DNA from: Ameyamaea chiangmaiensis
GTDB lineage: Bacteria; Pseudomonadota; Alphaproteobacteria; Acetobacterales; Acetobacteraceae
Length of the DNA stretch: 42,839 nt
Direction: 5' to 3'
Assembly (NCBI RefSeq): GCF_013376175.1
Contig: NZ_JABXXR010000012.1
Location: forward strand, 1 to 42,839
A program made the position numbers and the translations under genes. The notes under the pieces were generated by a model. It was not told the DNA's origin and ran no database searches. It worked only from the letters and a program-made list of their open reading frames with translations. Every line of letters starts with the position of its first letter. Within the stretch, counting starts at the first letter, position 1. Positions 17,271-25,228 of this stretch are shown in pieces.

Positions 17271-17384
17271 CGCCGCGTTCCCGATCTGGAGGTCCGATGA
17301 CAGAGTGCGCTGAAATTTTCCCGGCGCAAGTCATTGTTGGATCGTCATAGTACAAAGGCGTAGCCTGGCGTAAAATTGGCGGCT

Positions 17385-17402
17385 TTTGTCAGTCTTTGTC
17401 AG
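17385..17402. repeat. tandem TTTGTCAG repeats between relaxase and RHH gene
   Basis: TTTGTCAG at 17385-17392 and again at 17395-17402, one helical turn (10 bases) apart. They lie about 115 bases upstream of the RHH gene start. Spacing in helical phase suits cooperative binding by an RHH protein. Confidence 0.35.
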
Positions 17403-17432
17403 AGTTCCGGAACGACTCGTGGTGGTTTCCCG

Positions 17433-19541
17433 CTACAGGCCAAGCCCCCTGCCCCGACCCAGTTCCCACGAGATGCCGCCATGCTCGTCCATGGAGATCG
17501 CCATCTCCTTCTGGCGCTGTCTGCCGATCTCCGGACGCCAGGGCACCAGCGAGAATTCATGCCCGCTCTCCAGCACCGCGAAGCGCCCGCTGGCCAGATC
17601 GATCGGGCCTTTCATCGTGCCCTGGATCGTCTCGAAGCGATCAAGCGGACGCCACAGCTTCCCCCGCTTCCCGGCCATGGCCTGCCCGACCCGTTCCACC
17701 TGCCGCCCTTCCAGCGTCGCCAGCAGGTTCTTGCGGTAGCGCACCATGCCCTCCGGGGTGAGGCTGGCGTCCCCACGCTGGATCAGGGCCTTTTGCCGTC
17801 TGGCCAGGGCGTCGCCGACCTCGCTCCCGAACCCGGCTTCCACCCGGTCGCCCTCGCGGCTTACCCCGGCCACCAGACGCCGGTCGAGCCAGGTCGCGCC
17901 ATCGGAGCCGATCTGCGCCTCCAGATCGAAGGCCGACAGCAGCCGCACCGTCGCCTTCGGCGCACGGGCGGCGTCATAGGCGATGACCTTCTGCTGGAAG
18001 TCCTCGGGGATGCGCCAGCGGTCTGCGTCCAGCCGTTCGACAACCCCGGCTCTCCGCAGCGCCTCCAGACGGCGGACATGGCCTTTGATCAGGTCTTCCG
18101 GCGTGCCTTTGACGCTCCAGCGATCGAGCTGCATCCGCTCCAGATGGGCGGAAGGGCGATAGATCCCGTCCTCGGTCTGGGCGAGGATCGCCCGGTCTGA
18201 TGGGCGCGGCTTGTCGGGGACCGGGGCCGCCGCGATTTCCACGATCGCGCCACTAGGGATGTCCTCCATCTGGGCATGATCAAAGCCGCGCAGATGATGC
18301 ATCCGCCCGTCGATCCCATCGACCACCAGCGACAGTTTCTCCCCGAGTTCGTCCGTCAGGTGCCGGTCGATCAGTTGCCCGGTCACGGGCTTCTCGGGGG
18401 TCTCGCCATGGAAGCGGAAATGCGCCGGGTCGCGCGTCGGCGCCGTTCCCTTGTCGCGCGCTTTCAGGGCGCGGTGCATCTGCTTCGTGATGTCGTCCCG
18501 CTCGCCCAGATTGCGCAGACGCTCTTCCAGCCGGTCGTCGAGCGTCCATCGGCCCGGCGCTGTCGGACTGGCCAGCCCCATGCGTTCCAGCTTGGCGAGG
18601 CGTGACAGGCGCAGCCGCCGATCCATCAGATCGGAGGTCGGCATGTCGCTGCCGGGGCGCATGTCGATTGTACCATCCCGCGCCTGATCCAGCAGGGCAC
18701 GGTCGAGGCGGGTGAAGCGGTCGCGGTCGATCTCGGTTTCCAGCTTGCGGCGCTGCTCGATCTCCGACACGGGACCGAGGTCCAGCGTCACGAATTCGGA
18801 GGCGCGTTCGCGGAGGCCGTGGGTGATATAGCCGCCATCGATAACCAGGTCTTTGCCCTGGTCGTCGCGACCATTGACCACGACATGGACATGGGGATGC
18901 GCGGTGTTGAAATGATTCACCGCCACCCAGTCCAGCCGTGTGCCGAGATCGGCTTCTATCTGCGTCATCAGCTCGCGCGTGAAGTCCGTCAGATCGTCCA
19001 TCCGGTCGGCGTCCTCCGGTGAGACGATGAAGCGGAACTGATGCCGGTCCTCCGCGCCGCGTTCGAGGAAAGCTTTCGCATCGGCACGGTCGGTCTCCGC
19101 ACCATAGAGGACGCCACGCTCGCCGTCGCGGGAGGTGCCATCCCGCTGGATGTAGCGCAGATGGGCTGCGGCTCCGCCTCCCTTTCCGGCCTGACGCACC
19201 ACACGCGCCTTCACGGTCACACGACGGGCACCGGACACCTGATGCCGCCAGCCGGTAATCCCGCGCGCCCGGACGAAGGAAGCGCCCCGCCCGCGACCCA
19301 CCCCACGGGTGGAACCGGAACGCGACGCGCTCCCCGCACGCGAGGATGCGCCAGACTCAGAAGAAAAGCGGCGGCCACTGCCGCCCGCCCCGTTGCCACC
19401 CCTCTTTCCGGGGTTCAGCGATTGCCGCCGAACCTGGGTGCGAACGGCGGCCAGAAAGTCGGCGCGACCGCGTGCCGCGCGGCCCTCCGAGCGAAGGCGT
19501 CCGACTCTGGGACGGAACGCGGTGTCGTCATCCTGCGCCAT
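17433..19541 (-). CDS. relaxase, VirD2-like with DUF3363 (MOB-type mobilization nuclease)
   Basis: 702 residues. The N-terminus is basic and Gly/Ser/Arg-rich (about 1-105). AAAHLRYIQRDGTSRDGE near 124-141 and FNTAHPHVHVVVNGRDDQG near 212-230 give the HxH-containing three-His metal motif of relaxases. The C-terminal DUF3363 region covers about 290-690 (EMGGISWELGRG-type end with ISMDEHGGISWELG). It nicks oriT and stays bound to the 5' end of the transferred strand. The start ATG at 19541 gives the conserved AFRPRVGR opening. It is full-length, so the element may still be mobilizable in trans although coupling and mating-pair genes are absent. Confidence 0.93.
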   Translation of the reverse strand: MAQDDDTAFRPRVGRLRSEGRAARGRADFLAAVRTQVRRQSLNPGKRGGNGAGGSGRRFSSESGASSRAGSASRSGSTRGVGRGRGASFVRARGITGWRHQVSGARRVTVKARVVRQAGKGGGAAAHLRYIQRDGTSRDGERGVLYGAETDRADAKAFLERGAEDRHQFRFIVSPEDADRMDDLTDFTRELMTQIEADLGTRLDWVAVNHFNTAHPHVHVVVNGRDDQGKDLVIDGGYITHGLRERASEFVTLDLGPVSEIEQRRKLETEIDRDRFTRLDRALLDQARDGTIDMRPGSDMPTSDLMDRRLRLSRLAKLERMGLASPTAPGRWTLDDRLEERLRNLGERDDITKQMHRALKARDKGTAPTRDPAHFRFHGETPEKPVTGQLIDRHLTDELGEKLSLVVDGIDGRMHHLRGFDHAQMEDIPSGAIVEIAAAPVPDKPRPSDRAILAQTEDGIYRPSAHLERMQLDRWSVKGTPEDLIKGHVRRLEALRRAGVVERLDADRWRIPEDFQQKVIAYDAARAPKATVRLLSAFDLEAQIGSDGATWLDRRLVAGVSREGDRVEAGFGSEVGDALARRQKALIQRGDASLTPEGMVRYRKNLLATLEGRQVERVGQAMAGKRGKLWRPLDRFETIQGTMKGPIDLASGRFAVLESGHEFSLVPWRPEIGRQRQKEMAISMDEHGGISWELGRGRGLGL

Positions 19542-20304
19542 GGCCAGACCTCGCGAAAACCGGGCTTTTCCGGGGACAGTGCCGTCAGAAACGGCGAAAA
19601 ACCCTCACTCCTGAAAAATGACGGCTCAGACCCATGAAATCCAGAGTGCCACATGAACTTTCCCTAACCCCATGTGCAGACAGAAGAAAAACCCAGAGAA
19701 CCGGACCTATGGTGCCGGTTCCTTTAATCTTGCCCTCATATTTTTTCTTCTTTTCGTCTTCTACATTCAGCTTTTTCAAATCTGATACCCGCCCACAGCC
19801 TGACCGGGGGGACTGGCAAAACCTGCCACAAATTGCCTCGCGCCACCACGCGAACTGGACGACGAAACGCTGCCGCGACCTATCTTCGGTGCGTCTTATG
19901 ACGTGCCGAACACACGTCAAAATCATGCGTCGGACATGATCGGAATCGACATCCGAACATCATCGGGAACTATCAAAGTGATGACGCTCACGGTGACGAT
20001 GACCAATCGGTCAACCTGCGCTCGTTATGCATTCAGGCGGGCCATCCACCTCCTGCGTATGGTGTTCCGGATGTAGGAAAACTCGTGTCACTGAACGCCG
20101 GGATCGTTCGTCGGAATGGCGTCTGAAACACGCCCAAAGATGACAAGAATGCACGCAGCTGCGCAGCCGGTGCCTTCCACTCACGGCGCCAAGCGCCGCG
20201 TTGTCCCGGCACAAAACGAACGCGACAGGAGGATGGAAAAGCTGACCGGAAAGAGAAGGGAAAGGCACGGGCAAACGTCGATAAGCCAGACGCGGGAGGC
20301 ACAC
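19542..20304. other. decayed interval where traF would be expected; candidate oriT hairpins
   Basis: No convincing ORF. Just after the DUF2840 stop the minus strand reads RLAYRRLPVPF, which resembles the opening of TraF-type S26 signal peptidases, but the similarity stops there, so only a relic may remain. Two inverted repeats are seen: GCCGT/ACGGC at 19581-19595, and GAACCGG/CCGGTTC at 19698-19721; the latter reads on the minus strand into TCTGGGTTTTTC, so it may be a terminator or part of oriT. A T-rich tract lies near 19739-19765. Confidence 0.35.
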
Positions 20305-20781
20305 TCAATGCAACGCGCGACGACGCAGCCATGCCCGATGCCGTGCTTTGGTATAGGGATCGGGCTGTTGCCATGCCTCCAGGCGATGATGCACGTGACG
20401 CCAGTAATCAGGACTGACCTCTATCGGGTCGATGTCCTGCGCCTCGACGGCGTCGATCACTTCGAGCACATGCTGGACGCGCCGCCATGAACCCTGATGC
20501 AGCAACACCTCACCGCCAGGCCGTACGCAGGGGATGGTCTGGTAGTCTTCGCCAGAGCCGACCGTGCGCACGATGTCGATGTGCGATTCAACCGTTCCGT
20601 ATTCGTTGGCGGCCCAGCGAACGAAGGCGAACACGCTGCCAGGCACGAAGCTGAGCACGCGCCGTTGACGGTCCAGAATCGTATCCGCGACCGGCCGACC
20701 GAAGCGCAGCCAGCGTTCCACCCGCTTCTCGACCCACGTCAGTTCGACCGTCGTGATCAGCGCGGACGGATCGTCGGTCAT
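20305..20781 (-). CDS. DUF2840 protein of conjugation module
   Basis: 158 residues from the ATG at 20781 (MTDDPSALITTVELTWVEKR). Visible conserved blocks are LTWVEKRVERWLRFGRP, SVFAFVRWAANEYGTVES, CVRPGGEVLLHQGSWRRVQ and DYWRHVHHRLEAWQ, which span the whole DUF2840 family length. The family sits next to traF and the DUF3363 relaxase in alphaproteobacterial conjugative elements; its molecular role is unknown. Upstream, where parA is usually found, the NdpA/membrane pair is present instead (117-base gap). Confidence 0.85.
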   Translation of the reverse strand: MTDDPSALITTVELTWVEKRVERWLRFGRPVADTILDRQRRVLSFVPGSVFAFVRWAANEYGTVESHIDIVRTVGSGEDYQTIPCVRPGGEVLLHQGSWRRVQHVLEVIDAVEAQDIDPIEVSPDYWRHVHHRLEAWQQPDPYTKARHRAWLRRRALH

Positions 20782-20898
20782 CGTGCCATTTCTCATCCAT
20801 AATCCGCTCCTTGGACAGCACGAGTGTGGCCAGAAGAACGACGGCAACTAGCATCGTTCGTAACTACCAGTCTGTCCTTAATGCGCGGCGGCATGGCA

Positions 20899-22296
20899 TC
20901 AGCAGGAGAGTTCCATAAGACGGCGATACAATACCTGCCACACCCCGATCTCCCACCCTGCAGAAGCGACCAATCCCACAGCAACGATCCCCGCCACCCA
21001 ATTGGTCGTCGCTTCAACCCGGTTATAAATAGCTCTCGCCTGCGACAGAGGGGTTTCAGCCAGCACATCGAATTCGTCATCAGAAAGGTAAGCATAACCT
21101 TTCTGCCGCCAAAGAGTCCGAGAGTCTGACGCCACCTTAAGAAAAGCGCGATTGCTACGAACGGTCACCCACTGGCTGATAACGATGTGAGCGGCAGCCA
21201 GCACGAAGATCACCGCATAGACCGGCTTCGCCGTCACGACCTTGGTGGCATCCATTGAGTAGCGAAACGCGATAGTCACGATCGCAACCGCAACATCACG
21301 CCAAAGTCCGGAAGTCAGATCGCGGGTCTGCTGCGTGACCTTCCCCATCTCCTCGGCTAGCGTCTTGCGCAGATCTGAGAGGCTCTTGATCGTATCCTTG
21401 CTACCCTGCTGGACATAGGCGCGGTAGGCGAGCCCGGCGCTCTCTAAGGCGACCGGCAATCTACAACTCAGACCAAGAGCAAAGGGTTCGCCGTCGCGCC
21501 ATTCCCGGGCCAGCTCATTAGTGAGCAATGTGTGACGAAGTTCAGCGTCAGGACCTTCGACGTACACCCATCGTGCCGCCTTCTGGAGAACAGCAAACGA
21601 CGCCGCATCTACATCAGCTTCGCCCAGTTCTAGACGGCGGGTCGGCGTACCCGACAGAACGACCCGCACAATTCCATCAGCCTCGTAGATTTCATTCACG
21701 AGAGATCGTCGAACGGCATTGGTCGCAAAACCCCGCCAGACGACGAAAGCCCGATCAGCCCGATTAGCCTCCCCCTCAAGCAAATATGAGCCAATGTCAC
21801 TTGGCGCCCTGGCACTCCCCACAATCGTCCGTGCGAACCGACGTGGACTCGGGCTCCGCCCCGCCGCCCTTGGTGGGGCCTCCCAGACACCGTCCTCCCA
21901 TGGCTCAATAACGACGCCAAGTGTTCGAATTGCCTCAGTAAGACCGAGCATGCGCACTACGGAAACAGATGAAAGGTCATCCAACATAGCGAGGATACGC
22001 CGCAGTCCATTTGGTGTCGCTACATGAACCGCATTTTCTGGGCAGGCAATTTCGAGCGTAAGACGCAGGTCGGTGCCCTCAAGCTCGTCTAGATCCGCTG
22101 TGCTTAAATCGTGAACATCGTCGAGTTCATCTCGACAAGTAAGACGGCACCGGTCGCTTGCACAGGCCACCGCCACCTCACGCCAGGCAACCAGAACCGC
22201 ATGGGTTGGTCGGCCGACCGCCGTTAGCGTGCCATTAATCTCATCGACCGTTAGTCCAGTGGAGGCATCAAGTGCTGCGGCTAAGATCGATAGCAT
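20899..22296 (-). CDS. membrane-anchored partner of NdpA-like protein (unknown family)
   Basis: 465 residues. The first 320 are soluble and unrecognised, with acidic repeats (CRDELDDVHDLSTADLDELE) and a mixed alpha/beta look. A helix KSLSDLRKTLAEEMGKVTQQ is followed by three hydrophobic segments near 328-345 (VAVAIVTIAF), 353-378 (YAVIFVLAAAHIVISQWVTV) and 428-448 (WVAGIVAVGLVASAGWEIGV). It starts inside the end of the NdpA-like gene (29-base overlap), so the two are translationally coupled. The large cytosolic domain plus C-terminal membrane bundle resembles an effector of an abortive-infection pair, the NdpA protein being the DNA-associated partner. That role is inference. Confidence 0.7.
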   Translation of the reverse strand: MLSILAAALDASTGLTVDEINGTLTAVGRPTHAVLVAWREVAVACASDRCRLTCRDELDDVHDLSTADLDELEGTDLRLTLEIACPENAVHVATPNGLRRILAMLDDLSSVSVVRMLGLTEAIRTLGVVIEPWEDGVWEAPPRAAGRSPSPRRFARTIVGSARAPSDIGSYLLEGEANRADRAFVVWRGFATNAVRRSLVNEIYEADGIVRVVLSGTPTRRLELGEADVDAASFAVLQKAARWVYVEGPDAELRHTLLTNELAREWRDGEPFALGLSCRLPVALESAGLAYRAYVQQGSKDTIKSLSDLRKTLAEEMGKVTQQTRDLTSGLWRDVAVAIVTIAFRYSMDATKVVTAKPVYAVIFVLAAAHIVISQWVTVRSNRAFLKVASDSRTLWRQKGYAYLSDDEFDVLAETPLSQARAIYNRVEATTNWVAGIVAVGLVASAGWEIGVWQVLYRRLMELSC

Positions 22297-23317
22297 CGTC
22301 GTCGTCCACTGTGACGTGCGTCGTAGTAATCAGGATTTCAGTATCACCGGTCTCCAGTTCACGCTTAACGATCCGGCCTCGATCTTCCTCATTGAACAGG
22401 ATCTGTATGCCTTCTGCCGTTTCAATACGGCGACGCGGCGTACGCGGTATTGCGGTGGGATCGACCTGAAACGTTTCTTCATCAAGTTTGGCTGTCGCCA
22501 ATTTCCGACGATAGGTCCTACGCACCGGCGAATCCTCGGAAAGCACGCCAAAGACAGCATCGAAGAGCTGCTCCTGTGTTTCGGGGCCGAATTCGCGAGT
22601 GGCGCGCAGTTGCTCATTGATGCGCCGCGCCCCGCCCTTCCTGATTTCAGGATCGAGATCATCACGGTGTTTCTTCATCACATCCTTGAGGATGCGTTCG
22701 ACCCTCTTCGTGAACTCCGCTGGCGTCGCAGCCCGCTTGACGTGGAGAAACTTACCAAAATATTCCGAGATCCCGTCTGGCTTCGACCGGTCACGAACCA
22801 TGAGTTCGCCATCCTCGGCACCAAGGCGTACGAGTGCGATCTTCTGCAGGGATTCCCGCTTAGTCGAAAATGTCTGCCGAAACTCTTCAAGAATCGCCAT
22901 GCGTCTGCCTCCGGCATCAGCGATATCGTATTTTAGCACCTGATCGTTGTCGTACTTCACGAGAGCGAACAATCTTGCGCCCCCAAACGTGCTGAGAAGA
23001 AAAAGAAAAAAAACGCCATCAATCGAATTTTGTCGATGCTCATGCTGGAACGCAGCAGCAAGTGTTTCGGATGCTGCCACAAAACTCGCTTCATCCGCGC
23101 CTACTTCCCTCAGTGTCGCCATCGTCGGCGAATCCGCTCTGAAACAATAAGCGTTGCCGCCAAGCGCAGACTTGATCCGCTTCAGGAAGAACTCCGTAAA
23201 TATGGGCGGGTCAAACTCAGTAAGCAGTATCGGATTCTCAAGATCGGGGCCAACCACATGGAAGATCATCCGGTCGATGCGCAGGTCGTCGCGCTCAGAG
23301 TCACTTAGAAACGGCAA
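22268..23317 (-). CDS. NdpA/YejK-like nucleoid-associated protein
   Basis: 349 residues, close to E. coli YejK (about 335). The N-terminus RIDRMIFHVVGPDLENPIL and the block FLFLLSTFGGARLFALVKYD then NDQVLKYDI are the family signatures (37 kDa nucleoid-associated proteins, PF04245). The C-terminal part is charged, with FGKFLHVKRAATPAEFTKRV. The start is a TTG at 23317, supported by GGAGGAGG six bases upstream; no ATG gives the conserved N-terminus. Housekeeping YejK binds the nucleoid, but this copy lies in a mobile element and is coupled to a membrane protein, so it probably senses or binds DNA for that partner. Operator candidate at 23378-23389. Confidence 0.82.
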   Translation of the reverse strand: MPFLSDSERDDLRIDRMIFHVVGPDLENPILLTEFDPPIFTEFFLKRIKSALGGNAYCFRADSPTMATLREVGADEASFVAASETLAAAFQHEHRQNSIDGVFFLFLLSTFGGARLFALVKYDNDQVLKYDIADAGGRRMAILEEFRQTFSTKRESLQKIALVRLGAEDGELMVRDRSKPDGISEYFGKFLHVKRAATPAEFTKRVERILKDVMKKHRDDLDPEIRKGGARRINEQLRATREFGPETQEQLFDAVFGVLSEDSPVRRTYRRKLATAKLDEETFQVDPTAIPRTPRRRIETAEGIQILFNEEDRGRIVKRELETGDTEILITTTHVTVDDDDAIDLSRST

Positions 23318-23369
23318 ATTTCACCTCCTCCAGCGACACTCGCGTAAATGCCTCAACGCTGGCGACCAA

Positions 23370-23398
23370 AATATACTTGTCTAAAGACAGAGTGTAAT
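23370..23398 (-). promoter_or_regulatory. putative promoter of NdpA pair with 12-bp palindrome
   Basis: On the minus strand ATTACA (23398-23393), 17 bases, then TATATT (23375-23370) make a plausible sigma-70 promoter. The spacer holds the perfect palindrome TGTCTTTAGACA (23378-23389), a likely operator. The rest of 23400-23885 shows no gene; TGCTCACA (23688-23695) and TGTGAGCA (23729-23736) form a distant inverted repeat of uncertain meaning. Confidence 0.45.
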
Positions 23399-23885
23399 CC
23401 TCTTTCGCCCAAGTTTATCGGCCTGCGGAAAACTTCATTGGAACATATAGAGAACTCCGTCAATCGATAGGTGTCTTCGTTGATCGAGTGAAAGGTCCAC
23501 ACATGCTGTGTTTCTCACCTTGCTCAACTACCGGAGCGGGATTCGACGGGATATCTACGAGCTAATCCCACAGCCGACCCTGTACCAGCCCGGCGCTGCC
23601 TCCATTGCACGCTTAATCATATAGGAAAACAGCGACAGCCCTATGCTGATTCTCTCGGGAAATCGTCACTACCAACTCGGAGATTCCTGCTCACATTCAA
23701 CCACTCACCAACTTGTGATTCCTCAATTTGTGAGCAAAACACCGCCACATGTACGCCTGACTACGCCCCAGTACGCAGCAACTGATACACGCCGACAATC
23801 CATTGGAATGGCTCGATTTTTCCGGTTGCGCGGCGATTTTCAGCGCGTGATCCTACTGTCCTCTCCAGACGGAAAGGGCAGGACG

Positions 23886-24143
23886 ATGACGGACGAAAAC
23901 CGCATATCGAACGCCGGACCGAATTTTCCGGCCAACGATAACAAACCTACGGACACTGTCCAGTCCGCTCCTCCAGATCCGGCCATGAAGGCGCGAACGG
24001 ACGCATTGATCCTCGTTCTGGCGCGCCTGCTGGGGCGGCAGATTGCTCGTGAGGAATTTGAACGACGACTATACAATATTGCTAACGACAATTTTCCTCC
24101 CGATGCCCCAGTGCAGGACGGACCCAACAATCAAACGGATTAG
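23886..24143 (+). CDS. small protein with basic helix, related to recombinase-1 leader protein
   Basis: 85 residues from ATG 23886 (GGGCAGG just upstream). The N-terminus is polar and Asn/Pro-rich (AGPNFPANDNKP); the centre is LILVLARLLGRQIAREEFER, an amphipathic helix like LVRLIARRAARDW of the protein at 7671-7859; the C-terminus contains NIANDNFPPD. The PANDN/ANDN motifs are common in small alphaproteobacterial accessory proteins. The next gene starts at the base after its stop. Function unknown; its presence near a large serine recombinase in both elements suggests an accessory role. Confidence 0.6.
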   Translation: MTDENRISNAGPNFPANDNKPTDTVQSAPPDPAMKARTDALILVLARLLGRQIAREEFERRLYNIANDNFPPDAPVQDGPNNQTD

Positions 24144-24494
24144 ATGACACAGCTTATTCCCCTGCTGACGGCCTTCGGTCTCGGCTCAATTATCACTGCC
24201 CTGATCCAGTCATGGCTGACCCAACGCTCGAAAGAGAAAGAACGCGCGTTTCAGGAGAAACAAACGGCATATGTCGGATTACTGGAGGCTTATCATCGGG
24301 CCGCCGTCGAAGGGACCGATGAAACATCGAAGCAATTCGCTTACTGGCAGATGCGATGTGAGTTAGTCGCGCCGCATCAGGTACGGGACGCGATCAGGCG
24401 CATTGTCGAAACGAACGATGACCGTGAAGGACGTCGGCAAGCCGACCACGACATGAAGACGGCCATGCGCGCCGATCTCGGAATTACACAATAA
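24144..24494 (+). CDS. small membrane-anchored protein
   Basis: 116 residues, start directly abutting the previous stop. One N-terminal hydrophobic helix (PLLTAFGLGSIITALI, about 5-22) is followed by a charged helical domain (QRSKEKERAFQEKQTAYVGL, LVAPHQVRDAIRRIV). The layout is an N-in or N-out single-pass anchor with a cytosolic coiled segment. No family recognised with certainty; similar short proteins are common in phage-like and plasmid cargo. Probably cotranscribed with the preceding small gene. Confidence 0.6.
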   Translation: MTQLIPLLTAFGLGSIITALIQSWLTQRSKEKERAFQEKQTAYVGLLEAYHRAAVEGTDETSKQFAYWQMRCELVAPHQVRDAIRRIVETNDDREGRRQADHDMKTAMRADLGITQ

Positions 24495-24511
24495 GAGCAT
24501 ATATCGCCCAC

Positions 24512-24540
24512 TTGAAATGCGCATTTCTTATGCGCATAAT
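24512..24540 (+). promoter_or_regulatory. ccdAB promoter with paired ATGCGCAT operators
   Basis: TTGAAA (24512-24517), 17 bases, CATAAT (24535-24540) form a strong sigma-70 promoter. Two copies of the self-complementary octamer ATGCGCAT at 24517-24524 and 24530-24537 lie over the spacer and the -10 edge, 13 bases apart. This is the expected place for CcdA/CcdAB autorepression. Confidence 0.6.
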
Positions 24541-24564
24541 GTACCCATCAACGGGAGCCATCCG

Positions 24565-24801
24565 ATGCCGCCTTCAATCGATACTCGCCGTGCCACGAAC
24601 GTCACATTGCCGGTTCATCTGCTCACCGAAGCACGAGCCCTGGGTCTCAATATTTCCCAGGCATGCGAGCAAGGTCTCGCTACAGCGCTTGCCGCGCGCA
24701 GGCGCGAAAACTGGCTTGCCGAGAACGGCGACGCGATCCAGTCATGGAACGAGCATGTTGAAACGCACGGTCTCCCGCTGGCCGAGTATCGGGCGTTCTG
24801 A
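24565..24801 (+). CDS. ccdA: CcdA antitoxin
   Basis: 78 residues (E. coli F CcdA has 72). The ATG at 24565 follows GGGAG by 8 bases; an in-frame ATG at 24517 lies within the promoter and is rejected. The N-terminus TRRATNVTLPVHLLTEARAL is a ribbon-helix-helix; the C-terminus WLAENGDAIQSWNEHVETHG then LPLAEYRAF is the classical gyrase-toxin binding tail, ending in the conserved YRxF. It neutralises CcdB and represses the operon as a CcdA-CcdB complex. Stop and ccdB start overlap (TGATG). Confidence 0.93.
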   Translation: MPPSIDTRRATNVTLPVHLLTEARALGLNISQACEQGLATALAARRRENWLAENGDAIQSWNEHVETHGLPLAEYRAF

Positions 24802-25106
24802 TGACGCGTCTCGATGTCTATCCGATGCCGGGCAAGCGTCGCGGGGGGTATGTGGTCGATGTTCAGGCGGAACTCCTGTCCAAACTGGCAACCCGGATGG
24901 TCATTCCGCTGATCCCGGTTTCTGATGCTCCGCCGCCGATCAGCGAGTTGAATCCGGTTATTGATATAAAAGGCGCGCCACATGTCCTGCTGACGCAGGC
25001 CCTGGCCAGTGTTCCGCTCTCCGAACTCCGTAAGCCCGTCTGCTCCATCGATCACCATCATGACGCCATCACGCGTGCGCTGGATGTTCTGTTCGTCGGT
25101 TTCTGA
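24801..25106 (+). CDS. ccdB: CcdB toxin (DNA gyrase poison)
   Basis: 101 residues, the same length as F-plasmid CcdB. Blocks RLDVYPMPGKRRGGYVVDVQ, RMVIPLIPVSDAPPPISELN and VIDIKGAPHVLLTQALASVP match the family, and the last residues (ITRALDVLFVGF) are the helix that contacts GyrA. It traps gyrase on cleaved DNA when CcdA is lost, stabilising the element. Translation is coupled to ccdA. A 122-base gap with no gene separates it from recombinase 2. Confidence 0.93.
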   Translation: MTRLDVYPMPGKRRGGYVVDVQAELLSKLATRMVIPLIPVSDAPPPISELNPVIDIKGAPHVLLTQALASVPLSELRKPVCSIDHHHDAITRALDVLFVGF

Positions 25107-25228
25107 AACGCCGCCGTACGCTGATATGACTGATTGTCACCCTCGTGATCGTTACAAAATGATTTCTTCTTCGCTTTACCATCAGGAATAATCACCCGTT
25201 ATTTCCCTTCTCCTGTCAGGAGGCCGTC

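Noticed and set aside
19585-19939. ORFs on both strands upstream of the relaxase
   Set aside because: Neither matches TraF or any transfer protein; the interval contains T-rich and hairpin sequence and looks decayed.
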